From the NCBI RefSeq assembly GCF_954871325.1, contig NC_088775.1, positions 93,429,997 to 93,493,996 of the forward strand: a stretch of 64,000 nucleotides of DNA, given 5' to 3'. The position numbers were made by a program, and so were the translations under genes. Below are positions 1 to 14,839 of the stretch, one piece after another. How positions within the stretch are numbered: position 1 is the first letter of the stretch; every line of letters starts with the position of its first letter. Under the pieces are notes generated by a model that worked only from the letters and a program-made list of their open reading frames with translations, was not told the DNA's origin and made no database searches. The stretch is from Gordionus sp. m RMFG-2023 (taxonomy: Eukaryota; Nematomorpha; Gordioida; Chordodea; Parachordodidae).

Positions 1-3000
1 TTTTATCTAAGTGCATAATATGATTTTGGTAGTAATTATCTATGTCTTACTAACTCGTAAAATTAAATAAAATAATTTTGTGAAAATATATAATATTTGT
101 GCAAATTCTTCAATGATTTTTCAAAAAAATATAAGGAAAACAGATTAAATTTTTAGCTTTTTTAAAATTTATTTTGATTGAAGAAATTTCAAGCATTTAG
201 GGTTAGGGTTAGGGTTAGGGTTAACTTATAATAGATATCTGTTAGTTTTATTTCATATATTATATCTATCCTTAATTACTCAAATTAACAGTACTTCAAG
301 TAATTTTTATTATATTCCCAACATATGAATTTTTTAAGTAATATTTATTATTTTCACCGATTTTAGAAAATATAATATGCTCAGACATATTTATTAATTA
401 TTTTATTTAAGTGCATAATATGATTTAGGTAGTAATTATCTATGACTTACTAACTCGTAAAATTAAATAAAATAATTTTGTGAAAATCAAATAATAATTG
501 TTCAAAATCTTCTATGATTTTTCAAAATAATATAAGGAAAACAGATAAAATTTTAAGCTTTTTTTTAAATTTATATTGATTGAAGAAATTCCAAGCATTT
601 GATGTTAGGGTTAGGGTTAGGGTATAGGTTAGGGTAGGGTTAAGGTTAGGGTATAGGTTAGGGTTAGGATTAGTGTTAGGGTTAGGGTTAGGGTTAGGGT
701 TTGGGTTAGGATTAGGGCTAGGGTTAGTGTTAACTTACAATAGATATCTGTTAGTGCTATTTCAAATATTATATCTATCCTTAATTACTCTAATAACAGT
801 ATTTCAAGTAATTTTTACTATATTCCTAACATATGAATTTTTTAAGTAATATTTATTATTTTCACCTATTTTAGAATATAATATGCTCAGACATATTTAT
901 TAATTATTTTATCTAAGTGCATAATATGATTTTGTTAGTAATTATCTATGTCTTACTAACTCGTAAAATTAAATAAAATAATTTTGTGAAAATCAAATAA
1001 TAATTGTGCAAAATCTTTTATGATTTTTCAAAAAAATATAAGGAAAACAGATAAAATTTTTAGCTTTTTTTAAAATTTATTTTGATTGAAGAAATTTCAA
1101 GCATTTAGGGTTAGGGTTAGGGTTATGGTTAGGGTTAGGGTTAGGGTTAGTGTTAGTGTTAGGGTTAGGGTTAGGGTTAGGGTTAGGCTTAGGGTATATG
1201 GTTAGGGTTAGGGTTAGGGTTAGCGTTAGGATTAAGGTTAGGGTTAGCGTTAACTTATAATAGATATCTGTTAGTGCTATTTCATATATTATATCTATCC
1301 TTAATTACTCTAATTAACAGTACTTCAAGTAATTTTTATTATATTCCCAACATATTAATTTCTTAAGTAATATTAGTTATATTTATTATTTTCACCGATT
1401 TTAGATATACTATGCTCAGACATATTTATTAAGTATTTTATCTAAGTGCATAATATGATTTTGGTAGTAATTATCTATGTCTTACTAACTCGTAAAATTA
1501 AATAAAATAATTTTGTGAAAATCAAATAATAATTGTGCAATATCTTTTATGATTTTTCAAAAAAATATAAAGAAAACAGATAAAATTTTTAGCTTTTTTT
1601 TAAATTTATTTTGATTGAAGAAATTTCAAGCATTTAGGGTTAGGGTTAAGGTTAGGGTTAGGGTTAGGGTTAGTGTTAGTGTTAGGGTTAGGGTTAGGGT
1701 TAGGGTTAGGGTTAGTGTTAGGGTTAGGGTTAGGGTTAGGATTAGGGTTAGGGTTAGCGTTAACTTACAATAGATATCTGTTAGTGCTATTTCATATATT
1801 ATATCTATCCTTAATTACTCTAATTAACAGTACTTCAAGTAATTTTTATTATATTCCCAACATATGAATTTTTTAAATAATATTTATTATTTTCACCGAT
1901 TTAGAAAATATACTATGCTCATATTAATTATTTTATCTAGGTGCATAATATGATTTTGGTAGTAATTATCTATGTCTTACTAACTCGTAAAATTAAATAA
2001 AATAATTTTGTGAAAATCAAATAATAATTGTGCAAAATCTTCTATGATTTTTCAAAAAAATATAAGGAAAACAGATAAAATTTTTAGCTTTTTTTTAAAT
2101 TTATTTTGATTGAAGAAATTTCAAGCATTTAGGGTTAGGTTAGGGTTAGGGTTAGTGTTAGGGTTAGGGTTAGGGTTAGGGTTAGGATTAAGATTAGGGT
2201 TAGCGTTAACTTATAATAGATATCTGTTAGTGCTATTTCATATATTATATCTATCCTTAATTACTCTAATTAACAGTACTTCAAGTAATTTTTATTATAT
2301 TCCCAACATATGAATTTTTTAAGTAATATTTATTATTTTCACCGATTTTAGATATACTATGCTTAGACATATTTATTAATTATTTTATCTAAGTGCATAA
2401 TATGATTTTTTTAGTAATTATCTATGTCTTACTAACTCGTAAAATTAAATAAAATAATTTTGTGAAAATCAAATAATAATTGTGCAAAATCTTTTATGAT
2501 TTTTCAAAAAAATATAAAGAAAACAGAAAATTTTTAGCTTTTTTTAAAATTTATTTTGATTGAAGAAATTTCAAGCATTTAGGGTTAGGGTTAGGGTTAG
2601 CGTTAAGGTTAGGGTTAGGGTTAGTGTTAGGGTTAGGGTTAGGGTTAGGGTTAGGATTAAGGTTAGGGTTAGGGTTAGCGTTAACTTACAATAGATATCT
2701 GTTAGTGCTATTTCATATATTATATCTATCCTTAATTACTCTAATTAACAGTACTTCAAGTAATTTTTATTATATTCCCAACATATGAATTTTTTAAGTA
2801 ATATTTATTATTTTCACCGATTTTAGAAAATATAATATGCTCACATATATGAATTATTTTATCTAAGTGCATAATATGATTTTGGTAGTAATTATCTATG
2901 TCTTACTAACTCGTAAAATTAAATAAAATAATTTTGTGAAAATATATAATAATTGTGCAAATTCTTCAATGATTTTTCAAAAAAATATAAGGAAAACAGA

Positions 3001-3333
3001 TAAAATTTTTAGCTTTTTTTAAAATTTATTTTGATTGAAGAAATTTCAAGCATTTAGGGTTAGGGTTAGGGTTAGCGTTAAGGTTAGGGTTAGGGTTAGT
3101 GTTAGGGTTAGGGTTAGGGTTAGGGTTAGGGTTAGGATTAAGGTTAGGGTTAGCGTTAACTTACAATAGATATCTGTTAGTGCTATTTCATATATTATAT
3201 CTATCCTTAATTACTCTAATTAACAGTACTTCAAGTAATTTTTATTATATTCCCAACATATGAATATTTTAAGTAATATTTATTATTTTCACCGATTTTA
3301 GAAAATATAATATGCTCACATATTTATGAATTA
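1..3333 (+). repeat. HOR version A (short form, 7 units)
   Basis: Base 1 has the same phase as base 3334, so this version spans 3333 bp. Telomere-like blocks lie at about 197-223, 604-731, 1105-1252, 1634-1762, 2129-2208, 2579-2683 and 3054-3158 (ends within about 5 bp). It matches the start and the end of version B: the first units pair with 3530, 3937, 4845, 5374, 5869 and 6319, and the last resembles the unit at 11277. About ten central units of B are missing, as is the single unit at 4434. It is either an internally deleted copy of B or an ancestral shorter form. Confidence 0.8.
604..731 (+). repeat. Variant block with GGGTATAGG steps (also at 3937, 12154 and 25447; partly at 58742)
   Basis: The block starts from GCATTTGATGTTAGGG where others have GCATTTAGGG, then contains two GGGTATAGG steps, one GGGTAGGG step, TTTGGG and GGGCTAGGG. 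Several steps are not six bases, so the hexamer phase breaks. All four left-half copies keep the same order, so this degenerate block was inherited as a whole. Confidence 0.85.
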
Positions 3334-4433
3334 TTTTATCTAAGTGCATAATATGATTTTGGTAGTAATTATCTATGTCTTACTAACTCGTAAAATTAAA
3401 TAAAATAATTTTGTGAAAATATATAATAATTGTGCAAATTCTTCAATGATTTTTCAAAAAAATATAAGGAAAACAGATTAAATTTTTAGCTTTTTTAAAA
3501 TTTATTTTGATTGAAGAAATTTCAAGCATTTAGGGTTAGGGTTAGGGTTAGGGTTAACTTATAATAGATATCTGTTAGTTTTATTTCATATATTATATCT
3601 ATCCTTAATTACTCAAATTAACAGTACTTCAAGTAATTTTTATTATATTCCCAACATATGAATTTTTTAAGTAATATTTATTATTTTCACCGATTTTAGA
3701 AAATATAATATGCTCAGACATATTTATTAATTATTTTATTTAAGTGCATAATATGATTTAGGTAGTAATTATCTATGACTTACTAACTCGTAAAATTAAA
3801 TAAAATAATTTTGTGAAAATCAAATAATAATTGTTCAAAATCTTCTATGATTTTTCAAAATAATATAAGGAAAACAGATAAAATTTTAAGCTTTTTTTTA
3901 AATTTATATTGATTGAAGAAATTCCAAGCATTTGATGTTAGGGTTAGGGTTAGGGTATAGGTTAGGGTAGGGTTAAGGTTAGGGTATAGGTTAGGGTTAG
4001 GATTAGTGTTAGGGTTAGGGTTAGGGTTAGGGTTTGGGTTAGGATTAGGGCTAGGGTTAGTGTTAACTTACAATAGATATCTGTTAGTGCTATTTCAAAT
4101 ATTATATCTATCCTTAATTACTCTAATAACAGTATTTCAAGTAATTTTTACTATATTCCTAACATATGAATTTTTTAAGTAATATTTATTATTTTCACCT
4201 ATTTTAGAATATAATATGCTCAGACATATTTATTAATTATTTTATCTAAGTGCATAATATGATTTTGGTAGTAATTATCTGTCTTACTAACTCGTAAAAT
4301 TAAATAATAATTTTGTGAAAATCAAATAATAATTGTGCAAAATCTTCTATGATTTTTCAAAAAAATATAAGGAAAACAGATAAAATTTTTAGCTTTTTTT
4401 TAAATTTATTTTGATTGAAGAAATTTCAAGCAT

Positions 4434-4472
4434 TTAGGGTTAGGGTTAGGATTAGGGTTAGGGTTAGCGTTA
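4434..4472 (+). repeat. Short-block unit present in HOR B, C and D but absent from A (also at 12657 and 25951)
   Basis: A block of about six hexamers with one GGATTA step. Its left body has lost bases in two places (ATTATCTGTCTT for ATTATCTATGTCTT, and ATTAAATAATAATT for ATTAAATAAAATAATT). In version A the unit at 604 leads directly to the 1105 type, so the copies differ here by one unit of 407 bp. Confidence 0.82.
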
Positions 4473-6610
4473 ACTTATAATAGATATCTGTTAGTGCTAT
4501 TTCATATATTATATCTATCCTTAATTACTCTAATTAACAGTACTTCAAGTAATTTTTATTATATTCCCAACATATCAATTTTTTAAGTAATATTTATTAT
4601 TTTCACCGATTTTAGATATACTATGCTCAGACATATTTATTAATTATTTTATCTAAGTGCATAATATGATTTTGTTAGTAATTATCTATGTCTTACTAAC
4701 TCGTAAAATTAAATAAAATAATTTTGTGAAAATCAAATAATAATTGTGCAAAATCTTTTATGATTTTTCAAAAAAATATAAGGAAAACAGATAAAATTTT
4801 TAGCTTTTTTTAAAATTTATTTTGATTGAAGAAATTTCAAGCATTTAGGGTTAGGGTTAGGGTTATGGTTAGGGTTAGGGTTAGGGTTAGTGTTAGTGTT
4901 AGGGTTAGGGTTAGGGTTAGGGTTAGGCTTAGGGTATATGGTTAGGGTTAGGGTTAGGGTTAGCGTTAGGATTAAGGTTAGGGTTAGCGTTAACTTATAA
5001 TAGATATCTGTTAGTGCTATTTCATATATTATATCTATCCTTAATTACTCTAATTAACAGTACTTCAAGTAATTTTTATTATATTCCCAACATATTAATT
5101 TCTTAAGTAATATTAGTTATATTTATTATTTTCACCGATTTTAGATATACTATGCTCAGACATATTTATTAAGTATTTTATCTAAGTGCATAATATGATT
5201 TTGGTAGTAATTATCTATGTCTTACTAACTCGTAAAATTAAATAAAATAATTTTGTGAAAATCAAATAATAATTGTGCAATATCTTTTATGATTTTTCAA
5301 AAAAATATAAAGAAAACAGATAAAATTTTTAGCTTTTTTTTAAATTTATTTTGATTGAAGAAATTTCAAGCATTTAGGGTTAGGGTTAAGGTTAGGGTTA
5401 GGGTTAGGGTTAGTGTTAGTGTTAGGGTTAGGGTTAGGGTTAGGGTTAGGGTTAGTGTTAGGGTTAGGGTTAGGGTTAGGATTAGGGTTAGGGTTAGCGT
5501 TAACTTACAATAGATATCTGTTAGTGCTATTTCATATATTATATCTATCCTTAATTACTCTAATTAACAGTACTTCAAGTAATTTTTATTATATTCCCAA
5601 CATATGAATTTTTTAAATAATATTTATTATTTTCACCGATTTAGAAAATATACTATGCTCATATTAATTATTTTATCTAGGTGCATAATATGATTTTGGT
5701 AGTAATTATCTATGTCTTACTAACTCGTAAAATTAAATAAAATAATTTTGTGAAAATCAAATAATAATTGTGCAAAATCTTCTATGATTTTTCAAAAAAA
5801 TATAAGGAAAACAGATAAAATTTTTAGCTTTTTTTTAAATTTATTTTGATTGAAGAAATTTCAAGCATTTAGGGTTAGGTTAGGGTTAGGGTTAGTGTTA
5901 GGGTTAGGGTTAGGGTTAGGGTTAGGATTAAGATTAGGGTTAGCGTTAACTTATAATAGATATCTGTTAGTGCTATTTCATATATTATATCTATCCTTAA
6001 TTACTCTAATTAACAGTACTTCAAGTAATTTTTATTATATTCCCAACATATGAATTTTTTAAGTAATATTTATTATTTTCACCGATTTTAGATATACTAT
6101 GCTTAGACATATTTATTAATTATTTTATCTAAGTGCATAATATGATTTTTTTAGTAATTATCTATGTCTTACTAACTCGTAAAATTAAATAAAATAATTT
6201 TGTGAAAATCAAATAATAATTGTGCAAAATCTTTTATGATTTTTCAAAAAAATATAAAGAAAACAGAAAATTTTTAGCTTTTTTTAAAATTTATTTTGAT
6301 TGAAGAAATTTCAAGCATTTAGGGTTAGGGTTAGGGTTAGCGTTAAGGTTAGGGTTAGGGTTAGTGTTAGGGTTAGGGTTAGGGTTAGGGTTAGGGTTAG
6401 GATTAAGGTTAGGGTTAGAATAACTTATAATAGATATCTGTTAGTGCTATTTCATATATTATATCTATCCTTAATTACTCTAATTAACAGTACTTCAAGT
6501 AAATTTAATTATATTCCCAACATATGAATTTTTTAAGTAATATTTATTATTTTCACCGATTTTAGAAAATATACTATGCTCAGACATATTTATTAATTAT
6601 ATTATCTAAG

Positions 6611-6792
6611 TGCAGCTTTTTTAAAAATTTATTTTGATTGAAGAAATTTCAAGCATTTAGGGTTAGGGTTAGGGTTAAGGTTAGGGTTAGGGTTAGGGTT
6701 AGGGTTAGTGTTAGTGTTAGGGTTAATGTTAGGGTTAGGGTTAGGGTTAGGGTTAGGGTTAGGGTTAGGATTAGGGTTAGGGTTAGCGTTAA
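6611..6792 (+). repeat. Shortened unit (about 160 bp body deletion)
   Basis: TAAGTGCAGCTTTTTT joins the middle of the body directly to the poly-T near its end. The usual stretch from TAATATGATT through ACAGATAAAATTT is missing. Only about one base of homology is visible at the join. Confidence 0.88.
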
Positions 6793-8347
6793 CTTACAAT
6801 AGATATCTGTTAGTGCTATTTCATATATTATATCTATCCTTAATTACTCTAATAAACAGTACTTCAAGTAATTTTTATTATATTCCCAACATATGAATTT
6901 TTTAAGTAATATTTATTATTTTCACCGATTTTAGAAAATATAATATGCTCACATATTTATGAATTATTTTATCTAAGTGCATAATATGATTTTGGTAGTA
7001 ATTATCTATGTCTTACTAACTCGTAAAATTAAATAAAATAATTTTGTGAAAATATATAATAATTGTGCAAATTCTTCAATGATTTTTCAAAAAAATATAA
7101 AAAAAACAGATAAAATTTTTAGCTTTTTATAAAATTTATTTTGATTGAAGAAATTTCAAGCAATTAGGGTTAGGGTTAGGGTTAGGGTTAGGGTTAGAGT
7201 TAGGTTTAGGGTTAGGGTTAGGGTTAGGGTTAGGATTAGCATTAACTTATAATAGATATCTGTTAGTGCTATTTCATATATTATATCTATCCTTAATTAC
7301 TCTAATTAACAGTACTTCAAGTAATTTTTATTATATTCCCAACATATGAATTTTTTAAGTAATATTTATTATTTTCACCGATTTTAGAAAATATAATATG
7401 CTCACATATTTATGAATTATTTTATCTAAGTGCATAATATGATTTTGGTAGTAATTATCTATGTCTTACTAACTCGTAAAATTAAATAAAATAATTTTGT
7501 GAAAATATATAATAATTGTGCAAATTCTTCAATGATTTTTCAAAAAAATATAAGGAAAACAGATAAAATTTTTAGCTTTTTTTAAAATTTATTTTGATTG
7601 AAGAAATTTCAAGCATTTAGGGTTAGGGTTAGGGTTAGGGTTAGGGTTAGAGTTAGGTTTAGGGTTAGGGTTAGGGTTAGGGTTAGGATTAGCATTAACT
7701 TATAATAGATATCTGTTAGTGCTATTTCATATATTATATCTATCCTTAATTACTCTAATTAACAGTACTTCAAGTAATTTTTATTATATTCCCAACATAT
7801 GAATTTTTTAAGTAATATTTATTATTTTCACCGATTTTAGAAAATATAATATGCTCACATATTTATGAATTATTTTATCTAAGTGCATAATATGATTTTG
7901 GTAGTAATTATCTATGTCTTACTAACTCGTAAAATTAAATAAAATAATTTTGTGAAATTCAAATAATAATTGTGCAAAATCTTTTATGATTTTTCAAAAA
8001 AATATAAGGAAAACATATAAAATTTTTAGCTTTTTTTAAAATTTATTTTGATTGAAGAAATTTCAAGCATTTAGGGTTAGGGTTAGGGTTAGCGTTAAGG
8101 TTAGGGTTAGGGTTATAGGGTTAGGGTTAGGGTTAGGATTAAGGTTAGGGTTAGCATTAACTTATAATAGATATCTGTTAGTGCTATTTCATATATTATA
8201 TCTATCCTTAATTACTCTAATTAACAGTACTTCAAGTAATTTTAATTATATTCCCAACATATGAATTTTTTAAGTAATATTTATTATTTTCACCGATTTT
8301 AGAAAATATACTATGCTCAGACATATTTATTAATTATTTTATCTAAG

Positions 8348-8522
8348 TGCAGCTTTTTTAAAAATTTATTTTGATTGAAGAAATTTCAAGCATTTAGGGT
8401 TAGGGTTAGGGTTAAGGTTAGGGTTAGGGTTAGGGTTATGGTTAGTGTTAGTGTTAGGGTTAGGGTTAGGGTTAGTGTTAGGGTTAGGGTTAGGGTTAGG
8501 ATTAGGGTTAGGGTTAGCGTTA
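8348..8522 (+). repeat. Shortened unit, same deletion junction
   Basis: The same AAGTGCAGC join as at 6611, followed by a block with ATGG and two GTGTTA steps. It is the second shortened unit of version B. Confidence 0.88.
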
Positions 8523-11500
8523 ACTTATAATAGATATCTGTTAGTGCTATTTCATATATTATATCTATCCTTAATTACTCTAATTAACAGTACTTCAAGT
8601 AATTTTTATTATATTCCTAACATATGAATTTTTTAAGTAATATTAGTAATATTTATTATTTTCACCGATTTTAGATATACTATGCTCAGACATATTTATG
8701 AATTATCTAAGTGCATAATATGATTTTGGTAGTAATTATCTATGTCTTACTAACTCGTAAAATTAAATAAAATAATTTTGTGAAAATCAAATAATAATTG
8801 TGCAAAATCTTCTATGATTTTTCAAAAAAATATAAGGAAAACAGAAAATTTTTTAAGCTTTTTTAAAAATTTATTTTGATTGAAGAAATTTCAAGCATTT
8901 AGGGTTAGGGTTAGGGTTAGGGTTAAGGTTAGGGTTAGGGTTAGGGTTAGGGTTAGTGTTAGGTTTAGGGTTAAGGTTAGGGTTAGGGTTAGGGTAAGGG
9001 TTAGTGTTAGAGTTAGGGTTAGGGTTAGGGTTAGGGTTAGGATTAGGATTAGGGTTAAAGTTAGCGTTAACTTATAAAAGATATCTGTTAGTGCTATTTC
9101 ATATATTATATCTATCCTTAATTACTCTAATTAACAGTACTTCAAGTAATTTTTATTATATTCCTAACATATGAATTTCTTAAGTAATATTTATTATTTT
9201 CACCGATTTTAGATATACTATGCTCAGACATATTTATTAAATATTTTATCTAAGTGCATAATATGATTTTGGTAGTAATTATCTATGTCTTACTAACTCG
9301 TAAAATTAAATAAAATAATTTTGTGAAAATATATAATAATTGTGCAAAATCTTTTATGATTTTTCAAAAAAATATAAGGAAAACAGATAAAATTTTTAGC
9401 TTTTTTTAAAATTTATTTTGATTGAAGAAATTTCAAGCATTTAGGGTTAGGGTTAGGGTTAGGGTTAGGGTTAGAGTTAGGTTTAGGGTAGGGTTAGGGT
9501 TAGGGTTAGGATTAGCATTAACTTATAATAGATATCTGTTAGTGCTATTTCATATATTATATCTATCCTTAATTACTCTAATTAACAGTACTTCTAGTAA
9601 TTTTTATTATATTCCCAACATATGAATTTTTTAAGTAATATTTATTATTTTCACCGATTTTAGAAAATATAATATGCTCACATATTTATGAATTATTTTA
9701 TCTAAGTGCATAATATGATTTTGGTAGTAATTATCTATGTCTTACTAACTCGTAAAATTAAATAAAATAATTTTGTGAAAATATATAATAATTGTGCAAA
9801 TTCTTCAATGATTTTTCAAAAAAATATAAGGAAAACAGATAAAATTTTTAGCTTTTTTTAAAATTTATTTTGATTGAAGAAATTTCAAGCATTTAGGGTT
9901 AGGGTTAGGGTTAGGGTTAGGGTTAGAGTTAGGTTTAGGGTTATGGTTAGGGTTAGGGTTAGGGTTAGCGTTAACTTACAATAGATATCTGTTAGTGCTA
10001 TTTCATATATTATATCTATCCTTAATTACTCTAATTAACAGTACTTCAAGTAATTTTTATTATATTCCCAACATATGAATTTTTTAAGTAATATTTATTA
10101 TTTTCACCGATTTTAGAAAATATAATATGCTCACATATATGAATTATTTTATCTAAGTGCATAATATGATTTTGGTAGTAATTATCTATGTCTTACTAAC
10201 TCGTAAAATTAAATAAAATAATTTTGTGAAAATATATAATAATTGTGCAAATTCTTCTATGATTTTTCAAAAAAATATAAAGAAAACAGATAAAATTTTT
10301 AGCTTTTTTTAAAATTTATTTTGATTGAAGAAATTTCAAGCAATTAGGGTTAGGGTTAGGGTTAAGGTTAGGGTTAGAGTTAGGGTTAGGGTTAAGGTTA
10401 GGGTTAGGGTTATGGTTAGGGTTAGGGTTAGCGTTAACTTACAATAGATATCTGTTAGTGCTATTTCATATATTATATCTATCCTTAATTACTCTAATTA
10501 ACAGTACTTCAAGTAATTTTTATTATATTCCCAACATATGAATTTTTTAAGTAATATTTATTATTTTCACCGATTTTAGAAAATATAATATGCTCACATA
10601 TATGAATTATTTTATCTAAGTGCATAATATGATTTTGGTAGTAATTATCTATGTCTTACTAACTCGTAAAATTAAATAAAATAATTTTGTGAAAATCAAT
10701 TAATAATTGTGCAAAATCTTCTATGATTTTTCAAAAAAATATAAAGAAAACAGATAAAATTTTTAGCTTTTTTTAAAATTTATTTTGATTGAAGAAATTT
10801 CAAGCAATTAGGGTTAGGGTTAGGGTTAGGGTTAAGGTTAGGGTTAGAGTTAGGGTTAGGGTTAAGGTTAGGGTTAGGGTTATGGTTAGGGTTAGGGTTA
10901 GCGTTAACTTACAATAGATATCTGTTAGTGCTATTTCATATATTATATCTATCCTTAATTACTCTAATTAACAGTACTTCAAGTAATTTTTATTATATTC
11001 TCAACATATGAATTTTTTAAGTAATATTTATTATTTTCACCGATTTTAGAAAATATAATATGCTCACATATATGAATTATTTTATCTAAGTGCATAATAT
11101 GATTTTGGTAGTAATTATCTATGTCTTACTAACTCGTAAAATTAAATAAAATATATTTGTGAAAATATATAATAATTGTGCAAATTCTTCAATGATTTTT
11201 CAAAAAAATATAAGGAAAACAGATAAAATTTTTAGCTTTTTTTAAAATTTATTTTGATTGAAGAAATTTCAAGCATTTAGGGTTAGGGTTAGGGTTAGCG
11301 TTAAGGTTAGGGTTAGGGTTAGTGTTAGGGTTAGGGTTAGGGTTAGGGTTAGGATTAAGGTTAGGGTTAGCGTTAACTTACAATAGATATCTGTTAGTGC
11401 TATTTCATATATTATATCTATCCTTAATTACTCTAATTAACAGTACTTCAAGTAATTTTTATTATATTCCCAACATATGAATATTTTATGTAATATTTAT

Positions 11501-11746
11501 TATTTTCACCGATTTTAGAAAATATAATATGCTCACATATTTATGAATTATTTTATCTAAGTGCATAATATGATTTTGGTAGTAATTATCTATGTCTTAC
11601 TAACTCGTAAAATTAAATAAAATAATTTTGTGAAAATATATAATAATTGTGCAAATTCTTCAATGATTTTTCAAAAAAATATAAGGAAAACAGATTAAAT
11701 TTTTAGCTTTTTTAAAATTTATTTTGATTGAAGAAATTTCAAGCAT

Positions 11747-11773
11747 TTAGGGTTAGGGTTAGGGTTAGGGTTA
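11747..11773 (+). repeat. Minimal block marking HOR start (also at 197, 3530 and 25041)
   Basis: This block is only about four exact hexamers with no variant, running straight into GTTAACTT. It is followed by a body with GTTAGTTTTATTTC and CTCAAATTAAC, variants rare elsewhere. It is the shortest block type and occurs once per left-half HOR, which makes it a good phase marker. Confidence 0.88.
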
Positions 11774-14700
11774 ACTTATAATAGATATCTGTTAGTTTTA
11801 TTTCATATATTATATCTATCCTTAATTACTCAAATTAACAGTATTTCAAATAATTTTTATTATATTCCCAACATATGGATTTTTTAAGTAATATTTATTA
11901 TTTTCACCGATTTTAGAAAATATAATATGCTCAGACATATTTATTAATTATTTTATTTAAGTGCATAATATGATTTAGGTAGTAATTATCTATGACTTAC
12001 TAACTCGTAAAATTAAATAAAATAATTTTGTGAAAATCAAATAATAATTGTTCAAAATCTTCTATGATTTTTCAAAATAATATAAGGAAAACAGATAAAA
12101 TTTTAAGCTTTTTTTTAAATTTATATTGATTGAAGAAATTCCAAGCATTTGATGTTAGGGTTAGGGTTAGGGTATAGGTTAGGGTAGGGTTAAGGTTAGG
12201 GTATAGGTTAGGGTTAGGATTAGTGTTAGGGTTAGGGTTAGGGTTAGGGTTAGGGTTTGGGTTAGGATTAGGGCTAGGGTTAGTGTTAACTTACAATAGA
12301 TATCTGTTAGTGCTATTTCAAATATTATATCTATCCTTAATTACTCTAATAACAGTATTTCAAGTAATTTTTACTATATTCCTAACATATGAATTTTTTA
12401 AGTAATATTTATTATTTTCACCTATTTTAGAATATAATATGCTCAGACATATTTATTAATTATTTTATCTAAGTGCATAATATGATTTTGGTAGTAATTA
12501 TCTGTCTTACTAACTCGTAAAATTAAATAATAATTTTGTGAAAATCAAATAATAATTGTGCAAAATCTTCTATGATTTTTCAAAAAAATATAAGGAAAAC
12601 AGATAAAATTTTTAGCTTTTTTTTAAATTTATTTTGATTGAAGAAATTTCAAGCATTTAGGGTTAGGGTTAGGATTAGGGTTAGGGTTAGCGTTAACTTA
12701 TAATAGATATCTGTTAGTGCTATTTCATATATTATATCTATCCTTAATTACTCTAATTAACAGTACTTCAAGTAATTTTTATTATATTCCCAACATATCA
12801 ATTTTTTAAGTAATATTTATTATTTTCACCGATTTTAGATATACTATGCTCAGACATATTTATTAATTATTTTATCTAAGTGCATAATATGATTTTGTTA
12901 GTAATTATCTATGTCTTACTAACTCGTAAAATTAAATAAAATAATTTTGTGAAAATCAAATAATAATTGTGCAAAATCTTTTATGATTTTTCAAAAAAAT
13001 ATAAGGAAAACAGATAAAATTTTTAGCTTTTTTTAAAATTTATTTTGATTGAAGAAATTTCAAGCATTTAGGGTTAGGGTTAGGGTTATGGTTAGGGTTA
13101 GGGTTAGGGTTAGTGTTAGTGTTAGGGTTAGGGTTAGGGTTAGGGTTAGGCTTAGGGTATATGGTTAGGGTTAGGGTTAGGGTTAGGGTTAGCGTTAGGA
13201 TTAAGGTTAGGGTTAGCGTTAACTTATAATAGATATCTGTTAGTGCTATTTCATATATTATATCTATCCTTAATTACTCTAATTAACAGTACTTCAAGTA
13301 ATTTTTATTATATTCCCAACATATTAATTTCTTAAGTAATATTAGTTATATTTATTATTTTCACCGATTTTAGATATACTATGCTCAGACATATTTATTA
13401 AGTATTTTATCTAAGTGCATAATATGATTTTGGTAGTAATTATCTATGTCTTACTAACTCGTAAAATTAAATAAAATAATTTTGTGAAAATCAAATAATA
13501 ATTGTGCAATATCTTTTATGATTTTTCAAAAAAATATAAAGAAAACAGATAAAATTTTTAGCTTTTTTTTAAATTTATTTTGATTGAAGAAATTTCAAGC
13601 ATTTAGGGTTAGGGTTAAGGTTAGGGTTAGGGTTAGGTTTAGTGTTAGTGTTAGGGTTAGGGTTAGGGTTAGGGTTAGGGTTAGTGTTAGGGTTAGGGTT
13701 AGGATTAGGGTTAGGGTTAGCGTTAACTTACAATAGATATCTGTTAGTGCTATTTCATATATTATATCTATCCTTAATTACTCTAATTAACAGTACTTCA
13801 AGTAATTTTTATTATATTCCCAACATATGAATTTTTTAAGTAATATTTATTATTTTCACCGATTTAGAAAATATACTATGCTCATATTAATTATTTTATC
13901 TAGGTGCATAATATGATTTTGGTAGTAATTATCTATGTCTTACTAACTCGTAAAATTAAATAAAATAATTTTGTGAAAATCAAATAATAATTGTGCAAAA
14001 TCTTCTATGATTTTTCAAAAAAATATAAGGAAAACAGATAAAATTTTTAGCTTTTTTTTAAATTTATTTTGATTGAAGAAATTTCAAGCATTTAGGGTTA
14101 GGTTAGGGTTAGGGTTAGTGTTAGGGTTAGGGTTAGGGTTAGGGTTAGGGTTAGGGTTAGGATTAAGATTAGGGTTAGCGTTAACTTATAATAGATATCT
14201 GTTAGTGCTATTTCATATATTATATCTATCCTTAATTACTCTAATTAACAGTACTTCAAGTAATTTTTATTATATTCCCAACATATGAATTTTTTAAGTA
14301 ATATTTATTATTTTCACCGATTTTAGATATACTATGCTTAGACATATTTATTAATTATTTTATCTAAGTGCATAATATGATTTTTTTAGTAATTATCTAT
14401 GTCTTACTAACTCGTAAAATTAAATAAAATAATTTTGTGAAAATCAAATAATAATTGTGCAAAATCTTTTATGATTTTTCAAAAAAATATAAAGAAAACA
14501 GAAAATTTTTAGCTTTTTTTAAAATTTATTTTGATTGAAGAAATTTCAAGCATTTAGGGTTAGGGTTAGGGTTAGCGTTAAGGTTAGGGTTAGGGTTAGT
14601 GTTAGGGTTAGGGTTAGGGTTAGGGTTAGGATTAAGGTTAGGGTTAGAATAACTTATAATAGATATCTGTTAGTGCTATTTCATATATTATATCTATCCT

Positions 14701-14839
14701 TAATTACTCTAATTAACAGTACTTCAAGTAATTTTAATTATATTCCCAACATATGAATTTTTTAAGTAATATTTATTATTTTCACCGATTTTAGAAAATA
14801 TACTATGCTCAGACATATTTATTAATTATATTATCTAAG

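Larger units (their letters stand above)
3334..11550 (+). repeat. HOR version B (8217 bp, about 18 units)
   Basis: The start is set by recurrence of the same phase and the same marker unit: a four-hexamer block followed by GTTAGTTTTATTTC at 241, 3574, 11791 and 25085. Blocks lie at about 3530-3556, 3937-4065, 4434-4472, 4845-4992, 5374-5502, 5869-5948, 6319-6420, 6657-6792, 7164-7240, 7617-7697, 8071-8160, 8394-8522, 8899-9070, 9441-9520, 9892-9972, 10344-10438, 10807-10908 and 11277-11376. It is the cleanest full copy and serves as the reference for versions A, C and D. Confidence 0.85.
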
